Shown here in pieces: positions 27,254 through 36,186 of a stretch of 55,603 bases of DNA. A program made the position numbers and the translations under genes. Numbering within the stretch: the first letter of the stretch is position 1; each line of letters opens with the position of its first letter. The notes under the pieces were generated by a model. That model saw nothing but the letters and a program-made list of their open reading frames with translations. It ran no database searches and was not told the origin of the DNA. Origin of the DNA: Pseudomonadota bacterium (GTDB taxonomy: Bacteria > Pseudomonadota > Gammaproteobacteria > Burkholderiales > Rhodocyclaceae); the NCBI GenBank assembly GCA_018241685.1, contig JAFEDJ010000033.1, positions 1 through 55,603 on the forward strand, in the 5' to 3' direction.

Positions 27254-28369
27254 ATGGATATGTCTTTCCTGTTCCGTCTGTGTCTCGCCCTTGTCGTCGC
27301 GGCAAGTCTGACCATTGCGGTGCCAGCCCGGGCCGAGCGCCTCAAGGATCTGGCATCGATCGGTGGTGTGCGGCAGAACCAGTTGATCGGCTACGGCCTG
27401 GTGGTCGGCCTCGATGGCTCTGGCGACCAGACCACCCAGACGCCGTTCACGGTGCAGAGCATCATCAACATGCTCGGCAACCTGGGCATCACGCTGCCGC
27501 CTGGCCAGTCCCTGCAGCTCAAGAACGTCGCGGCGGTGATGGTCACTGCCAGCTTGCCGCCGTTTGCGCGTCCGGGCCAGCAGATCGACGTGACGGTCTC
27601 GTCGATGGGTAATGCACGCTCGCTGAAAGGCGGCACCCTGGTCATGACGCCGCTGAAGGGGGCCGATGGACAGATCTATGCGATGGCCCAGGGCAGCCTG
27701 GCGGTGAGTGGGGCCGGCGGTTCGGCGGGAGGCGCCAAGGTGACCGTCAATCACCTGTCAGCCGGACGCATTCCGGGCGGGGCCACGGTGGAGCGCGCGG
27801 TGGCGAGTCCGGTGGGGCAGGGGGATTCCGTCTTCGTCGAACTCAACGACGCGGACTTCGGCACGGCCCAGAACGTGGTCGATGCCATCAACCGCGTTGC
27901 GCCCGGTACCGCCCAGGCTGTCGATGGGCGGCAGATCCAGGTGCTGGCGCCGGAAGATCCCAACCTCCGCGTGGCCTTTCTCGGCCGTCTCGAGAACCTC
28001 GACGTGACGCCGGCCGTGCAGGCCGCCAAGGTGATCGTCAATTCGCGGACCGGGTCGGTGGTCATGAACCAGAAGGTGGCACTGCAGAACTGTGCCGTAG
28101 CCCACGGCAGCCTGACCGTGACAGTCAATAACGAACAGCAGGTGAGCCAGCCCGGTGCGTTGTCCGGTGGTCAGACGGCGGTCACCAACAAGGGCTCGGT
28201 GGATATCAAGCAAGAGGGCAGTACGCTGTTCAACATCAAGGCCGGCACCAACTTGGCCGACGTGGTCAAGGCGCTCAATGCGGTCGGCGCCAACCCTCTT
28301 GAACTGATTGCCATCCTGCAGGCCATGAAGGCCAGCGGTGCGCTGCGGGCCGAGCTCGAGGTGATCTGA
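27254..28369 (+). CDS. flgI: FlgI, P-ring protein
   Basis: 371 residues. A Sec signal peptide (FLFRLCLALVVAASLTIAVP, cut near ARA) precedes the conserved ERLKDLASIGGVRQNQLIGY. GTGDQT-type GSGDQTTQTPFTVQSIINML and the C-terminal LADVVKALNAVGANPLELIA are family signatures. It forms the periplasmic P ring with help from FlgA. Its stop overlaps the flgJ start codon by one base, indicating translational coupling. Confidence 0.96.
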   Translation: MDMSFLFRLCLALVVAASLTIAVPARAERLKDLASIGGVRQNQLIGYGLVVGLDGSGDQTTQTPFTVQSIINMLGNLGITLPPGQSLQLKNVAAVMVTASLPPFARPGQQIDVTVSSMGNARSLKGGTLVMTPLKGADGQIYAMAQGSLAVSGAGGSAGGAKVTVNHLSAGRIPGGATVERAVASPVGQGDSVFVELNDADFGTAQNVVDAINRVAPGTAQAVDGRQIQVLAPEDPNLRVAFLGRLENLDVTPAVQAAKVIVNSRTGSVVMNQKVALQNCAVAHGSLTVTVNNEQQVSQPGALSGGQTAVTNKGSVDIKQEGSTLFNIKAGTNLADVVKALNAVGANPLELIAILQAMKASGALRAELEVI

Positions 28370-29337
28370 TGGCGGATTTCAGCCAGATCAACGCTCTCGA
28401 CCCGAACACGCTGTCCGGTCTGAAGCGTCTGTCGAAGGACAACTCGCCGGAAGCCATCAAGGAAGCATCCCGCCAGTTCGAAGCCCTGTTCGTGCAGCAG
28501 GTCATGAAGTCGATGCGCGATGCGACACCCAAGGGCGGCATGTTCGACAGCGAAGAGGCGCGCATGTACCAGTCTCTGCTCGATCAGCAGATGTCCATGC
28601 AGCTTTCCACCCGCGGTCGTGGTTTTGGGCTCGCCAAAGTCATCGAGCGGCAGATGACCCAGGGGCGGGAGTCGGTGACCCTGCCGGATGGTCCGGTGCC
28701 ACTGGAGCCGACGATCCGGCGGAACTTCGATGCCGCGGTACCGCCGGCGGCAAAGGCTGGTGGTGAAGCGGCAAATCCTGCCGGAAGCTTGCCGGCTGCG
28801 GATGCATCGAGCACCGTTGCCCCACAGCTGTCGGGCATGCCGGCCGGCAGCCGGGCCCGGGCCTTTGTCGACAAGGTGTGGCCTCAGGCTGTCGAGGCCA
28901 GCAAGGCCACCGGTATTCCGGCCCGTTTCCTGGTTGCGCAGGCGGCCCTCGAAACCGGTTGGGGCAAGCACGAGCTGAAGAATGCCGACGGCACGCCCAG
29001 CTACAACCTTTTCAACATCAAGGCAGGGCGTAGCTGGACCGGGGCCACGGTGAGTACCTCCACCACCGAGCACCGCAACGGGCAGGCGGCGACGGAGAGC
29101 GCCCGCTTCCGCGCCTATGGCTCCTACGCGGAGTCTTTCCGTGACTATGCCCGCCTGATCGGCGGCAACCCGCGCTACGCCGCGGTGGTCGGCCAGACGG
29201 ATGCGACCCGCTTTGCCCGTGGCTTGCAGGCCGCCGGTTACGCCACCGATCCCATGTATGCGGACAAGCTTGCCCGCATCATCAACGGTAATACCCTCAA
29301 GGTCGCCCTGGCGGCAGGTTCCACCCCCAGCGCCTGA
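28369..29337 (+). CDS. flgJ: FlgJ, rod cap and peptidoglycan hydrolase
   Basis: 322 residues. The N-terminal rod-capping domain (ASRQFEALFVQQVMKSMRDA) is joined by an alanine/proline-rich linker to a C-terminal glucosaminidase-type muramidase domain (FLVAQAALETGWGKHEL, with the catalytic Glu; SYNLFNIKAG; YADKLARIINGNTLKVAL). It opens the cell wall for the growing rod. Both domains are present, as in beta- and gammaproteobacteria. Confidence 0.96.
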   Translation: MADFSQINALDPNTLSGLKRLSKDNSPEAIKEASRQFEALFVQQVMKSMRDATPKGGMFDSEEARMYQSLLDQQMSMQLSTRGRGFGLAKVIERQMTQGRESVTLPDGPVPLEPTIRRNFDAAVPPAAKAGGEAANPAGSLPAADASSTVAPQLSGMPAGSRARAFVDKVWPQAVEASKATGIPARFLVAQAALETGWGKHELKNADGTPSYNLFNIKAGRSWTGATVSTSTTEHRNGQAATESARFRAYGSYAESFRDYARLIGGNPRYAAVVGQTDATRFARGLQAAGYATDPMYADKLARIINGNTLKVALAAGSTPSA

Positions 29338-29362
29338 GCGGCGGTGTTTGCCGGTTCTTTGC

Positions 29363-29378
29363 TGGCAAAGTTCTTGCG
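29363..29378 (+). promoter_or_regulatory. Sigma-54 promoter of flgKL
   Basis: TGGCAAAGTTCTTGCG. The -24 TGGCA and -12 TTGC elements are present with the required 10-nt spacing between GG and GC. It lies ~40 nt before the flgK start and 25 nt after flgJ. Confidence 0.85.
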
Positions 29379-29417
29379 TAGTCTGCCGTAGATACCTCCG
29401 AATCAGGGACGCGGATC

Positions 29418-31373
29418 ATGGGCAGCAGCATCTTCAATATTGGCCTCACCGGACTCAACGCCGCCCAGGCGGGGCTGATCACGACCAGCCACAACATCTC
29501 GAATGCGGGAACGGCCGGTTACAGCCGCCAGACGACGGTCCAGAGTACCAATCCGGCAATGTTCAGCGGGGCGGGTTTCTTTGGCGAAGGGACCAAGATC
29601 GATACGATCAAGCGGGCCTACGACAGCTTCCTGACCGGCCAGGTGATGTCCGCCGACACCAAGTACAACGAGTACAACACCTACAGCACGGAGATCAGCC
29701 AGATCGACAACATGCTGGCGGATTCCACGGTGGGCCTCGAACCCGCGGTGGATTCCTTCTTCCAGGGTGTGCAGGAAGTGGCGGCCAATCCGTCCAGTAT
29801 CCCGGCCCGCCAGTCGATGATCTCCACGGCCCAGAGCCTGGTGGACCGCTTCCAGAACCTGGCCAACCGCCTCAGTGACATCCGCTCCGGCGTCGAGGGG
29901 CAGATCAAGGACACCGTCACGTCGATCAGCTCCTACGCCGAGCAGATCGCCGACGTCAATCGCCAGATCGCCATCGCCCAGCAGGCGGGCTCGTCCCAGC
30001 CGGCCAACGACTTGCTCGACAAGCGCGACCAATTGGTGAAAGAGCTGAACCAGCTGGTACGGGTGTCCACCACCACCGCCAGCGACGGCTCCATGTCGGT
30101 CTTCATCGGTACCGGCCAGCCGTTGGTGGTCGGTATCAGTGCAACCAAGCTCGAAGCCCGCCCGTCCTCCACCGACCCGACCCGCCTCAACGTCAATATC
30201 ATCACGCCGAGTGGCGCCCCGCTGACGGTACCGGAGAGTCTGCTGGGAGGCGGCAAGCTCGGTGGTCTGCTGGCGATGCGTTCCGAATCTCTGGATGCTA
30301 CCCAGAACCAGCTCGGTCTGATTGCCGTTGGCCTGAGCTCCGCATTCAACGCTCAGCATGCCCTGGGCCAGGATCTCAACGGGAATCTGGGTACATCCTT
30401 CTTCACGGTACCCGGTGCCACCGTCCTTGGCGACTCCAGCAATACGACGACACCGCCGACCGTGAAGTTCAACGATGTCTCCAAACTGACCGGTGACGAC
30501 TACAAGCTCGTCTTCACGGACAGCGCCGGCAACTATTCGCTGACCCGCCTTTCCGACGGGATGTCGGTGAGCCCTGCTGCAGTCGGGCTGTCGATCACTC
30601 CGCCGTCGGCATCCAAGGCGGGCGACAGCTTCGTCATCCAGCCCACCCGTAACGCGGCGGCCAACATTGGCGTCGCCATTACCGACACGCGCATGATCGC
30701 AGCCGCGGCGCCGGTGACCGCGTCGGCCACCAGTTCCAATCTGGGATCGGCAAGCATTACCGCGCCAGTGGTGTCGAGCACGGCCGATCTGGCCAGTTTC
30801 GGTACCGCTGCGGCGCCGCTGAAGCTGACCATTACGGCGGGGAATATGTTGTCCGGCTTCCCGGCAGGCGTGCAGCTGAGTTACACCCCCCCCGGTACCA
30901 CGACACCGGTGCCAGTGCCCGCCGGCAGCTCCATTCCCTACGCCAGCGGGATGACGGTTAGCGTCGGTGGTGTGTCCTTCACCATGAACGGTGCGCCACA
31001 AGTCAACGATACTTTCACGTTGGGGCCGAATACGGGAGGCGTGTCTGACAGCCGCAATGCGGTTCTGTTGGGCAATCTCCAGACGAGCAAACTGCTGCTC
31101 TCAGCGAGCGGCCAGCCGTCAGCGACGTTCCAGTCGGTGTATGCCCAGCTGGTCAGTACGGTTGGCAACAAGGCCCGTGAGGTCAGTGTCAACAGCGACG
31201 CGCAGAAAAGTCTGGTGGATCAGGCAGTCCAGGCACAGCAATCGGTGGCAGGGGTCAATCTCGATGAAGAAGCGGCCAATTTGATCCGTTATCAACAGGC
31301 ATACCAGGCGGCGGGCAAGGTGATGTCCATTGCCTCCAAACTCTTCGACCAAGTGCTGGCCCTCGGCCAGTAA
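29418..31373 (+). CDS. flgK: FlgK, hook-filament junction protein 1
   Basis: 651 residues, longer than E. coli FlgK (547). N-terminal SSIFNIGLTGLNAAQAGLIT, then SHNISNAGTAGYSRQTTVQS, is diagnostic, and the C-terminal GVNLDEEAANLIRYQQAYQA with KVMSIASKLFDQVLAL is the flagellin-like coiled coil. The middle contains two GDxF-type modules (AGDSFVIQPT and VNDTFTLGPN) seen in variable D2-type regions of junction proteins. Exported with FlgN as chaperone. Confidence 0.96.
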   Translation: MGSSIFNIGLTGLNAAQAGLITTSHNISNAGTAGYSRQTTVQSTNPAMFSGAGFFGEGTKIDTIKRAYDSFLTGQVMSADTKYNEYNTYSTEISQIDNMLADSTVGLEPAVDSFFQGVQEVAANPSSIPARQSMISTAQSLVDRFQNLANRLSDIRSGVEGQIKDTVTSISSYAEQIADVNRQIAIAQQAGSSQPANDLLDKRDQLVKELNQLVRVSTTTASDGSMSVFIGTGQPLVVGISATKLEARPSSTDPTRLNVNIITPSGAPLTVPESLLGGGKLGGLLAMRSESLDATQNQLGLIAVGLSSAFNAQHALGQDLNGNLGTSFFTVPGATVLGDSSNTTTPPTVKFNDVSKLTGDDYKLVFTDSAGNYSLTRLSDGMSVSPAAVGLSITPPSASKAGDSFVIQPTRNAAANIGVAITDTRMIAAAAPVTASATSSNLGSASITAPVVSSTADLASFGTAAAPLKLTITAGNMLSGFPAGVQLSYTPPGTTTPVPVPAGSSIPYASGMTVSVGGVSFTMNGAPQVNDTFTLGPNTGGVSDSRNAVLLGNLQTSKLLLSASGQPSATFQSVYAQLVSTVGNKAREVSVNSDAQKSLVDQAVQAQQSVAGVNLDEEAANLIRYQQAYQAAGKVMSIASKLFDQVLALGQ

Positions 31374-31384
31374 GGAGCATCATC

Positions 31385-32575
31385 ATGCGAGTCACCACCG
31401 GCATGATCTTTGACAGCGGCGTTGCGCAGATTCAGTCGCAGAACAGCCAGCTGATCAAAAGCCAGAAAGAGGTTGCCACCGGTCGCCGCGTGCTGGCACC
31501 GTCGGACGATCCTGTTGCATCGGCGCGGGCCTTGGAAGTGACCCAGTCGAAAAGCGTCAACGCCTTGTATACGTCCAACCAAGGGTATGCCACGGATCAG
31601 CTCAAGCTGGTGGATAGCAAGTTGAGCGCGGTTACCGATCTGGTTACCTATGTGCGTACCCGTGCCGTTGAATCCGGTAACGGTGCGTATTCAACCAAGG
31701 AGCAACAGAGCATTGCTGCCGATATCACCCAGCAGTTCTCTGCGCTGCAGGGCCTGGCCAACAGCCAGGACTCCACCGGTGAATTCATCTTCGGTGGCTA
31801 CACCAGCAACACGCAGCCGTTTGTCGGCAGTTTGACGACCGGCATGACCTATCAGGGCGATCAGGGCGCACGCACTTTGCAGATTTCTTCATCGCGCAAT
31901 CTGCCGGTCACCAGCTCCGGTGATGAGATCTTCAACACGCTGCGGGCGCCGACTGGTTCGGCCTTTGCGCTCAGTGCGGCTGGCAATACCGGCTCGGCAC
32001 TGGTTTCGGGGATGAGCCTCAGTGGCTACAACAACCACGCGTACGACATCAGCGTGGCTGCGGGGCCGACCTATCAGGTCTTTGACTCCACCGCCGACCC
32101 CACCCATTCGGCGCCGATTACGCCGACCGTTACGACCAGTGGTTCGGATACGACCCTCAATTTTGGCGCCGTCACCCTGACGCTGAGCGGTGCGCCGGCT
32201 GCGGGCGACAGCTATTCGGTCAGCACGGTGGCCAGCGCCTTCGACATCATGGGCAACTTCGCGACGGCCCTGCAGTCGGGCAATGCCGCCGTGACCCGCT
32301 TCGGTGGTCTTCAGGCGATTGCCGGCATGGACGCAGCGCAGGACAGTGTTTCGCGTGTGCAGGCCGGGGTTGGCTCCCGCATGGTGGAAGTGGAAACACA
32401 GCAAAATATCGGTAGTAGCCTCGATCTGCAGTACAGCGAAACCCTGTCGCGTCTTCAGGATGCCGACTACGCTTCGGCAGTGAGTAACCTCTCTCAGCAA
32501 CAGATCTACTTGCAGGCGGCCCAGCAGAGTTTCATGAAGGTCAGCAATCTGTCCCTCTTCAATTACATCAATTAA
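31385..32575 (+). CDS. flgL: FlgL, hook-filament junction protein 3
   Basis: 396 residues, longer than E. coli FlgL (317). N-terminal MRVTTGMIFDSGVAQIQSQN, KEVATGRRVLAPSDDPVASA; C-terminal SLDLQYSETLSRLQDADYAS, then QQIYLQAAQQSFMKVSNLSL. A central insertion carries a GAPAAGDSYSV module like those in FlgK. It adapts the filament to FlgK. It is 11 nt after flgK. Confidence 0.95.
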   Translation: MRVTTGMIFDSGVAQIQSQNSQLIKSQKEVATGRRVLAPSDDPVASARALEVTQSKSVNALYTSNQGYATDQLKLVDSKLSAVTDLVTYVRTRAVESGNGAYSTKEQQSIAADITQQFSALQGLANSQDSTGEFIFGGYTSNTQPFVGSLTTGMTYQGDQGARTLQISSSRNLPVTSSGDEIFNTLRAPTGSAFALSAAGNTGSALVSGMSLSGYNNHAYDISVAAGPTYQVFDSTADPTHSAPITPTVTTSGSDTTLNFGAVTLTLSGAPAAGDSYSVSTVASAFDIMGNFATALQSGNAAVTRFGGLQAIAGMDAAQDSVSRVQAGVGSRMVEVETQQNIGSSLDLQYSETLSRLQDADYASAVSNLSQQQIYLQAAQQSFMKVSNLSLFNYIN

Positions 32576-32579
32576 GCCA

Positions 32580-33041
32580 ATGCGGGTGGGTTTCTCATCT
32601 TTGGGGATGGTCGGGCTAAGCTTAGGCTTGGTTGCCTGTAGCAGTGCCCCTCCAAAGGAGTGGGCACTTGGCCCTGCTGCGGTGCTTATGGCCTCGGACG
32701 CGGGCTATCTGAACGCCTCGATGCTTGCAGGGGCCTTGATTTTCTATATCGTCAGCGATCCTTTCGCGCCCAACTGGAGCATCGAGGAAGCCCGCCGGGG
32801 TGACGACCGCTATCTGCTCGCCTTGCGCCTGAAGGCTATCCATTCGGGGGGCGATGGCGAGGCGCGCCAGGTGTTCACGCGTCGGGCGGCGCAACTGGCC
32901 GGACAGGCGGGCTTCACGTCCTACGAAGTGGTTTCCTGGCAGGAAGGGCTCGAAAGCACTCGTCCGTTTGCCCAGCGGGTGGCGTACGGCGAGCTGCGTC
33001 TCGTCCGGGCGGAGCCGGCGCCAGGCACTCCGGTGAGATAA
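32580..33041 (+). CDS. Small lipoprotein of unknown function
   Basis: 153 residues. Type II signal peptide with lipobox LVAC and lipidated Cys20 (LGMVGLSLGLVACSSAPPKE). The mature part has no recognised domain; visible features are IFYIVSDPFAPNW, a charged EEARRGDDRYLLALRLK block and ARQVFTRRAAQLAGQAGF. It starts 4 nt after the flgL stop without its own ribosome-binding site, implying translational coupling with flgL. Similar lipoproteins occur in related betaproteobacteria as far as I recall, but no function is known to me. Confidence 0.8.
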   Translation: MRVGFSSLGMVGLSLGLVACSSAPPKEWALGPAAVLMASDAGYLNASMLAGALIFYIVSDPFAPNWSIEEARRGDDRYLLALRLKAIHSGGDGEARQVFTRRAAQLAGQAGFTSYEVVSWQEGLESTRPFAQRVAYGELRLVRAEPAPGTPVR

Positions 33042-33135
33042 GCGTCACGCCGCGATGCCTGCAAGCGTTTCTGAGCCTTGCGGGATGGGGCCGAGTTTCG
33101 TAAGGTGCGCGCTTCGACCGCAGGAATTTGCTGAT

Positions 33136-33441
33136 ATGGACCGAATGACCGAAAGGCGGAAGGATCGCCGCATTCCGCTGGGCTGCAAGGTGGGTATCCG
33201 GCCCTACGGCGGGGGGCCGACGGTGGTCGGGACCTGTGTCGAACTGGGCGTCGGCGGCATGACCATCCACTCCAGCCACGTACCGCGAATGGACGAAGTC
33301 TTCGAGGTCGCCGTGCTGCCCCCTGACAGCGGCGGAACCTACATGCCGCTGCATGCGCGGGTGCGTGTCCGGCGCTGCCACGGGCTCGAACAGACCGGCG
33401 TTTACGAGATGGGCGTGGAGATCATCGAGATCATCCGCTGA
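33136..33441 (+). CDS. PilZ-domain protein, probable cyclic-di-GMP receptor
   Basis: 101 residues forming one PilZ domain. The RxxxR motif lies in TERRKDRRIPLG and the second motif is ELGVGGMTI, a variant of DxSxxG in which Asp is Glu and Ser is Val. ATG 33136 is chosen because AGGAA lies upstream and PilZ homology starts at ERRKDRR; the longer frame adds an unlikely leader. Position after flgKL suggests control of motility or surface attachment. It converges with the GGDEF-EAL gene. Confidence 0.85.
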   Translation: MDRMTERRKDRRIPLGCKVGIRPYGGGPTVVGTCVELGVGGMTIHSSHVPRMDEVFEVAVLPPDSGGTYMPLHARVRVRRCHGLEQTGVYEMGVEIIEIIR

Positions 33442-33469
33442 AGAGGCGCCCTGACCGCATCCCGTGGTC

Positions 33470-36058
33470 TCAACCGGTGGCGGCCAGCGCCAGGCCAGGT
33501 GCTGGATTGCCGGCAAAAAACGGCAGTTTTTCAAATTCCTCCGCCGGGCAGGGCTTGCCCAGGTGGTAGCCCTGCAGGACATCCACTTCCAGTTGCATGA
33601 GCGTCGAAGCAGTGGCTTCGTCTTCGACGCCTTCCGCCACCGTGCGCAGGCCGAGGGCCCGGGCCAGATTGACGATGGCCTGCAGGATGCGCAGGCCGTC
33701 CGGCGTATGGACCCGCTGCACGAAGGAAATGTCGACCTTCAGTTCGCCGACCGGCAGCTCGTGCAACTGGGACAGGGACGCGTAGCCGGTGCCGAAATCG
33801 TCGATGGACAGTGTGAAGCCGGCCTGTACCAGCTGGCGCAGGCGTTCTTCGGCGCACTCCACCTCCATCAAGGCCACGGATTCGGTGACTTCCAGGATCA
33901 GGGCTGCGGCCGGCAGGCCGTAGTGGCCCGCATCCGCCAGCAGGGTATCGACGAAATCCGGTGCGAACAGCTGGCGCTTGGAGATGTTCAGGGACAATTG
34001 CAGATCGGGGCGCAGCCGGTGCCAGCGGGCGAACTGTTCAAGGGCCTGGCGGCGTACCAGCTGGCCGAGGTCGTGGATCAGGCCGAGGGTTTCCGCCATC
34101 GGGATGAAGGTACCCGGTGAAATCCAGCCCAGATCCGCGTCGTGCCAGCGGGCCAGTGCCTCGGCGCCGGTCAGCGGGCGCTGGCCGGTGGCGTCCGGCG
34201 TGGCGGCGAACTGGGGCTGGAACCAGCTGGTGATGTGTCCGTCGCGGATCGCCTGGGCCAGCCGCGACTGGATGTAGAGCTCCTTCTTGCCCAGGCCGCG
34301 GGCCGACATGTCGGAGAACAGCTGGAAGTTGTTGCGGCCCTGGGACTTGGCGTAGAACATCGCCCGGTCGGCGTGGGCCAGCAACGTGTCCACGCTGTCG
34401 CTGTCGTCCGGGAACAGGGATATTCCCATACTGAAGGTGGCGTTGATGGGCTGGCCTTCCAGTTCGTAGGTCTGCTGCATCACGCTGACCAGTTTGCGCG
34501 CCACGTTGCGGGCGTCTTCGGCACTGGTGAGGCCGGGCAGCAGGGCCACGAACTCGTCACCCCCCCAGCGGGCGATGGTATCGCCGTCGCGCAGGCTCTT
34601 TTCCAGCGTCTTGGCCATGCCCAGCAACAGCGCGTCGCCGGTCTTGTGGCCGTAGGCGTCGTTGATGTTCTTGAAATGGTCGAGGTCGATGAAGCACACG
34701 GCAACCCGCGCATCGGTGCGCCGCGCCAGTTGCACCGTCTTCTTGATGCGATCTTCCAGCAGTACCCGGTTGGGCAGGCCGGTGAGGGCGTCGTGCAGGG
34801 CCATGTGGGCAATGTGGCGCTCCTGCAGGTAGGTCTTGGTGATGTCGCGCAGCACGCCGCGGATGCCGATCAACTGGCCCTCGTCGTCGCGTTCGGCGAC
34901 GAAGCGGCACTCCATCCATTGTTCGTAGGCGGCCTCGGCCATGATGCGGAAGCGGCCATGGAACTCGTCCTTGCGGCCGTTCTGCAGGTCGCCGAGGCAT
35001 TTCAGGAAGGCACTGCGGTCGTCAGCGTAGATGGTCTCGGCCAAGGGGGCTCCGCCTGGCGAATTGCCGGTCAGGTGCCACCAGCCGCTGTTAGCGCTGG
35101 CGATGCGGCCGTCGGGCTGCAACTCCAGCACGGCTTCGTCGAGCATGTCCAGCGTGCGAACGAAGGAGTGCTGCTCTGCCGCCCACAGTTTTTCCTTCGC
35201 CAGCGCCCGGTTGAGGGCCGCAAAGGGCTGGCGCACGCTGTCCACGAATACGGCCCGGTAGATGAAGCCATAGGAGATGACCTTGTAGATGTGGCCGGCG
35301 AAATTGAAGATGTCGCTGACCGACGCATACAGCGTGAAGCACAGCTCGGACAGGGCGGCGATCGCCGCGGCTGCGAACAGGTCCGCGGCATTGTGGGCGA
35401 CGCCTCGGCGGGCCTGTCGGTAGAACAGCATGGCCGCAAGTCCGTAGAGGACGATCAGCACATACTCGCTGTCGATCTTCAGTTGCGTCAGGCCACTTTC
35501 CTGGACGAAGAGGACGGGCAAGCTGGCGGCATTGAACAGCTCGAGCCAATACACCGCGCCGACATAGCCGCATACCGCCACGAGCAGGCTGTAGCGGGAA
35601 TGGCGGTGCAGCATGGGTTGCCATGCGCGGGTGGCGGTGATCAGCAGGCCGACGGCCACCAGGGCACGCGCGGCCAGCCAGAAGACGATGGCTTTCTGCG
35701 GGCTGGATGGGGTGACAAAGTCCGGCATGCCGCCGTAGCCGAACATGTGTCCGAAGTCGAGCAACGCCGTGCCGAGAAGGACCGTGCCGAGCAGCACTAC
35801 GTTGCCAGGCCGGGTGTGGGAATAGGCATTCCAGGCGATCCCGAAGACGAGCATCGATACGATGATCGATGCGGTCTCCATGGCAGCGTGCAGCGGCAGG
35901 AAACGGCCCAACCCCAGGTCAAATCCGCCGTCCTGCTGCCACAGCAGGAGATACACGAAGGTGAGTGAGCCCAACCAGTAAAAGGCTTGGGTCAGGTCCT
36001 GGGAGCGGGCTTGGAGGACAGGGGGCGGATTTTTAGCGGGCATCGGGACGCCGGGCAC
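33470..36058 (-). CDS. MASE3-PAS-GGDEF-EAL cyclic-di-GMP turnover protein
   Basis: 862 residues. About seven to eight membrane segments in the first ~275 residues, with the pattern of a MASE3 sensor (LGTVLLGTALLDFGHMFGYG, GMPDFVTPSSPQKAIVFWLA). A PAS domain follows (~300-405), then GGDEF (RWGGDEF at 497-503) with an RDGD inhibitory site at 490-493, and an intact EAL domain (GAEALARW at 631-638, DDFGTGYASLSQL, then GVED..). It could both make and degrade cyclic-di-GMP. ATG 36043 is an alternative start. It faces the PilZ gene across 28 nt, so it is probably linked to flagellar or surface behaviour. Confidence 0.95.
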   Translation of the reverse strand: MPGVPMPAKNPPPVLQARSQDLTQAFYWLGSLTFVYLLLWQQDGGFDLGLGRFLPLHAAMETASIIVSMLVFGIAWNAYSHTRPGNVVLLGTVLLGTALLDFGHMFGYGGMPDFVTPSSPQKAIVFWLAARALVAVGLLITATRAWQPMLHRHSRYSLLVAVCGYVGAVYWLELFNAASLPVLFVQESGLTQLKIDSEYVLIVLYGLAAMLFYRQARRGVAHNAADLFAAAAIAALSELCFTLYASVSDIFNFAGHIYKVISYGFIYRAVFVDSVRQPFAALNRALAKEKLWAAEQHSFVRTLDMLDEAVLELQPDGRIASANSGWWHLTGNSPGGAPLAETIYADDRSAFLKCLGDLQNGRKDEFHGRFRIMAEAAYEQWMECRFVAERDDEGQLIGIRGVLRDITKTYLQERHIAHMALHDALTGLPNRVLLEDRIKKTVQLARRTDARVAVCFIDLDHFKNINDAYGHKTGDALLLGMAKTLEKSLRDGDTIARWGGDEFVALLPGLTSAEDARNVARKLVSVMQQTYELEGQPINATFSMGISLFPDDSDSVDTLLAHADRAMFYAKSQGRNNFQLFSDMSARGLGKKELYIQSRLAQAIRDGHITSWFQPQFAATPDATGQRPLTGAEALARWHDADLGWISPGTFIPMAETLGLIHDLGQLVRRQALEQFARWHRLRPDLQLSLNISKRQLFAPDFVDTLLADAGHYGLPAAALILEVTESVALMEVECAEERLRQLVQAGFTLSIDDFGTGYASLSQLHELPVGELKVDISFVQRVHTPDGLRILQAIVNLARALGLRTVAEGVEDEATASTLMQLEVDVLQGYHLGKPCPAEEFEKLPFFAGNPAPGLALAATG

Positions 36059-36186
36059 ACGGACAAGAGCAGTGAACGGATATCAGGCCGACACTAATAT
36101 CACAAAGTGCTTATGGGGCGACGGGGCAAGCGTCATGCCTTGTGAAATATGCTGTTGTTGGCCCGGAGCCGGCGTCGGCCGCTACG

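Noticed and set aside
34142..35968. A 608-codon plus-strand frame opposite the GGDEF-EAL gene
   Set aside because: The minus strand carries intact MASE3, PAS, GGDEF and EAL motifs; the plus frame shows none.
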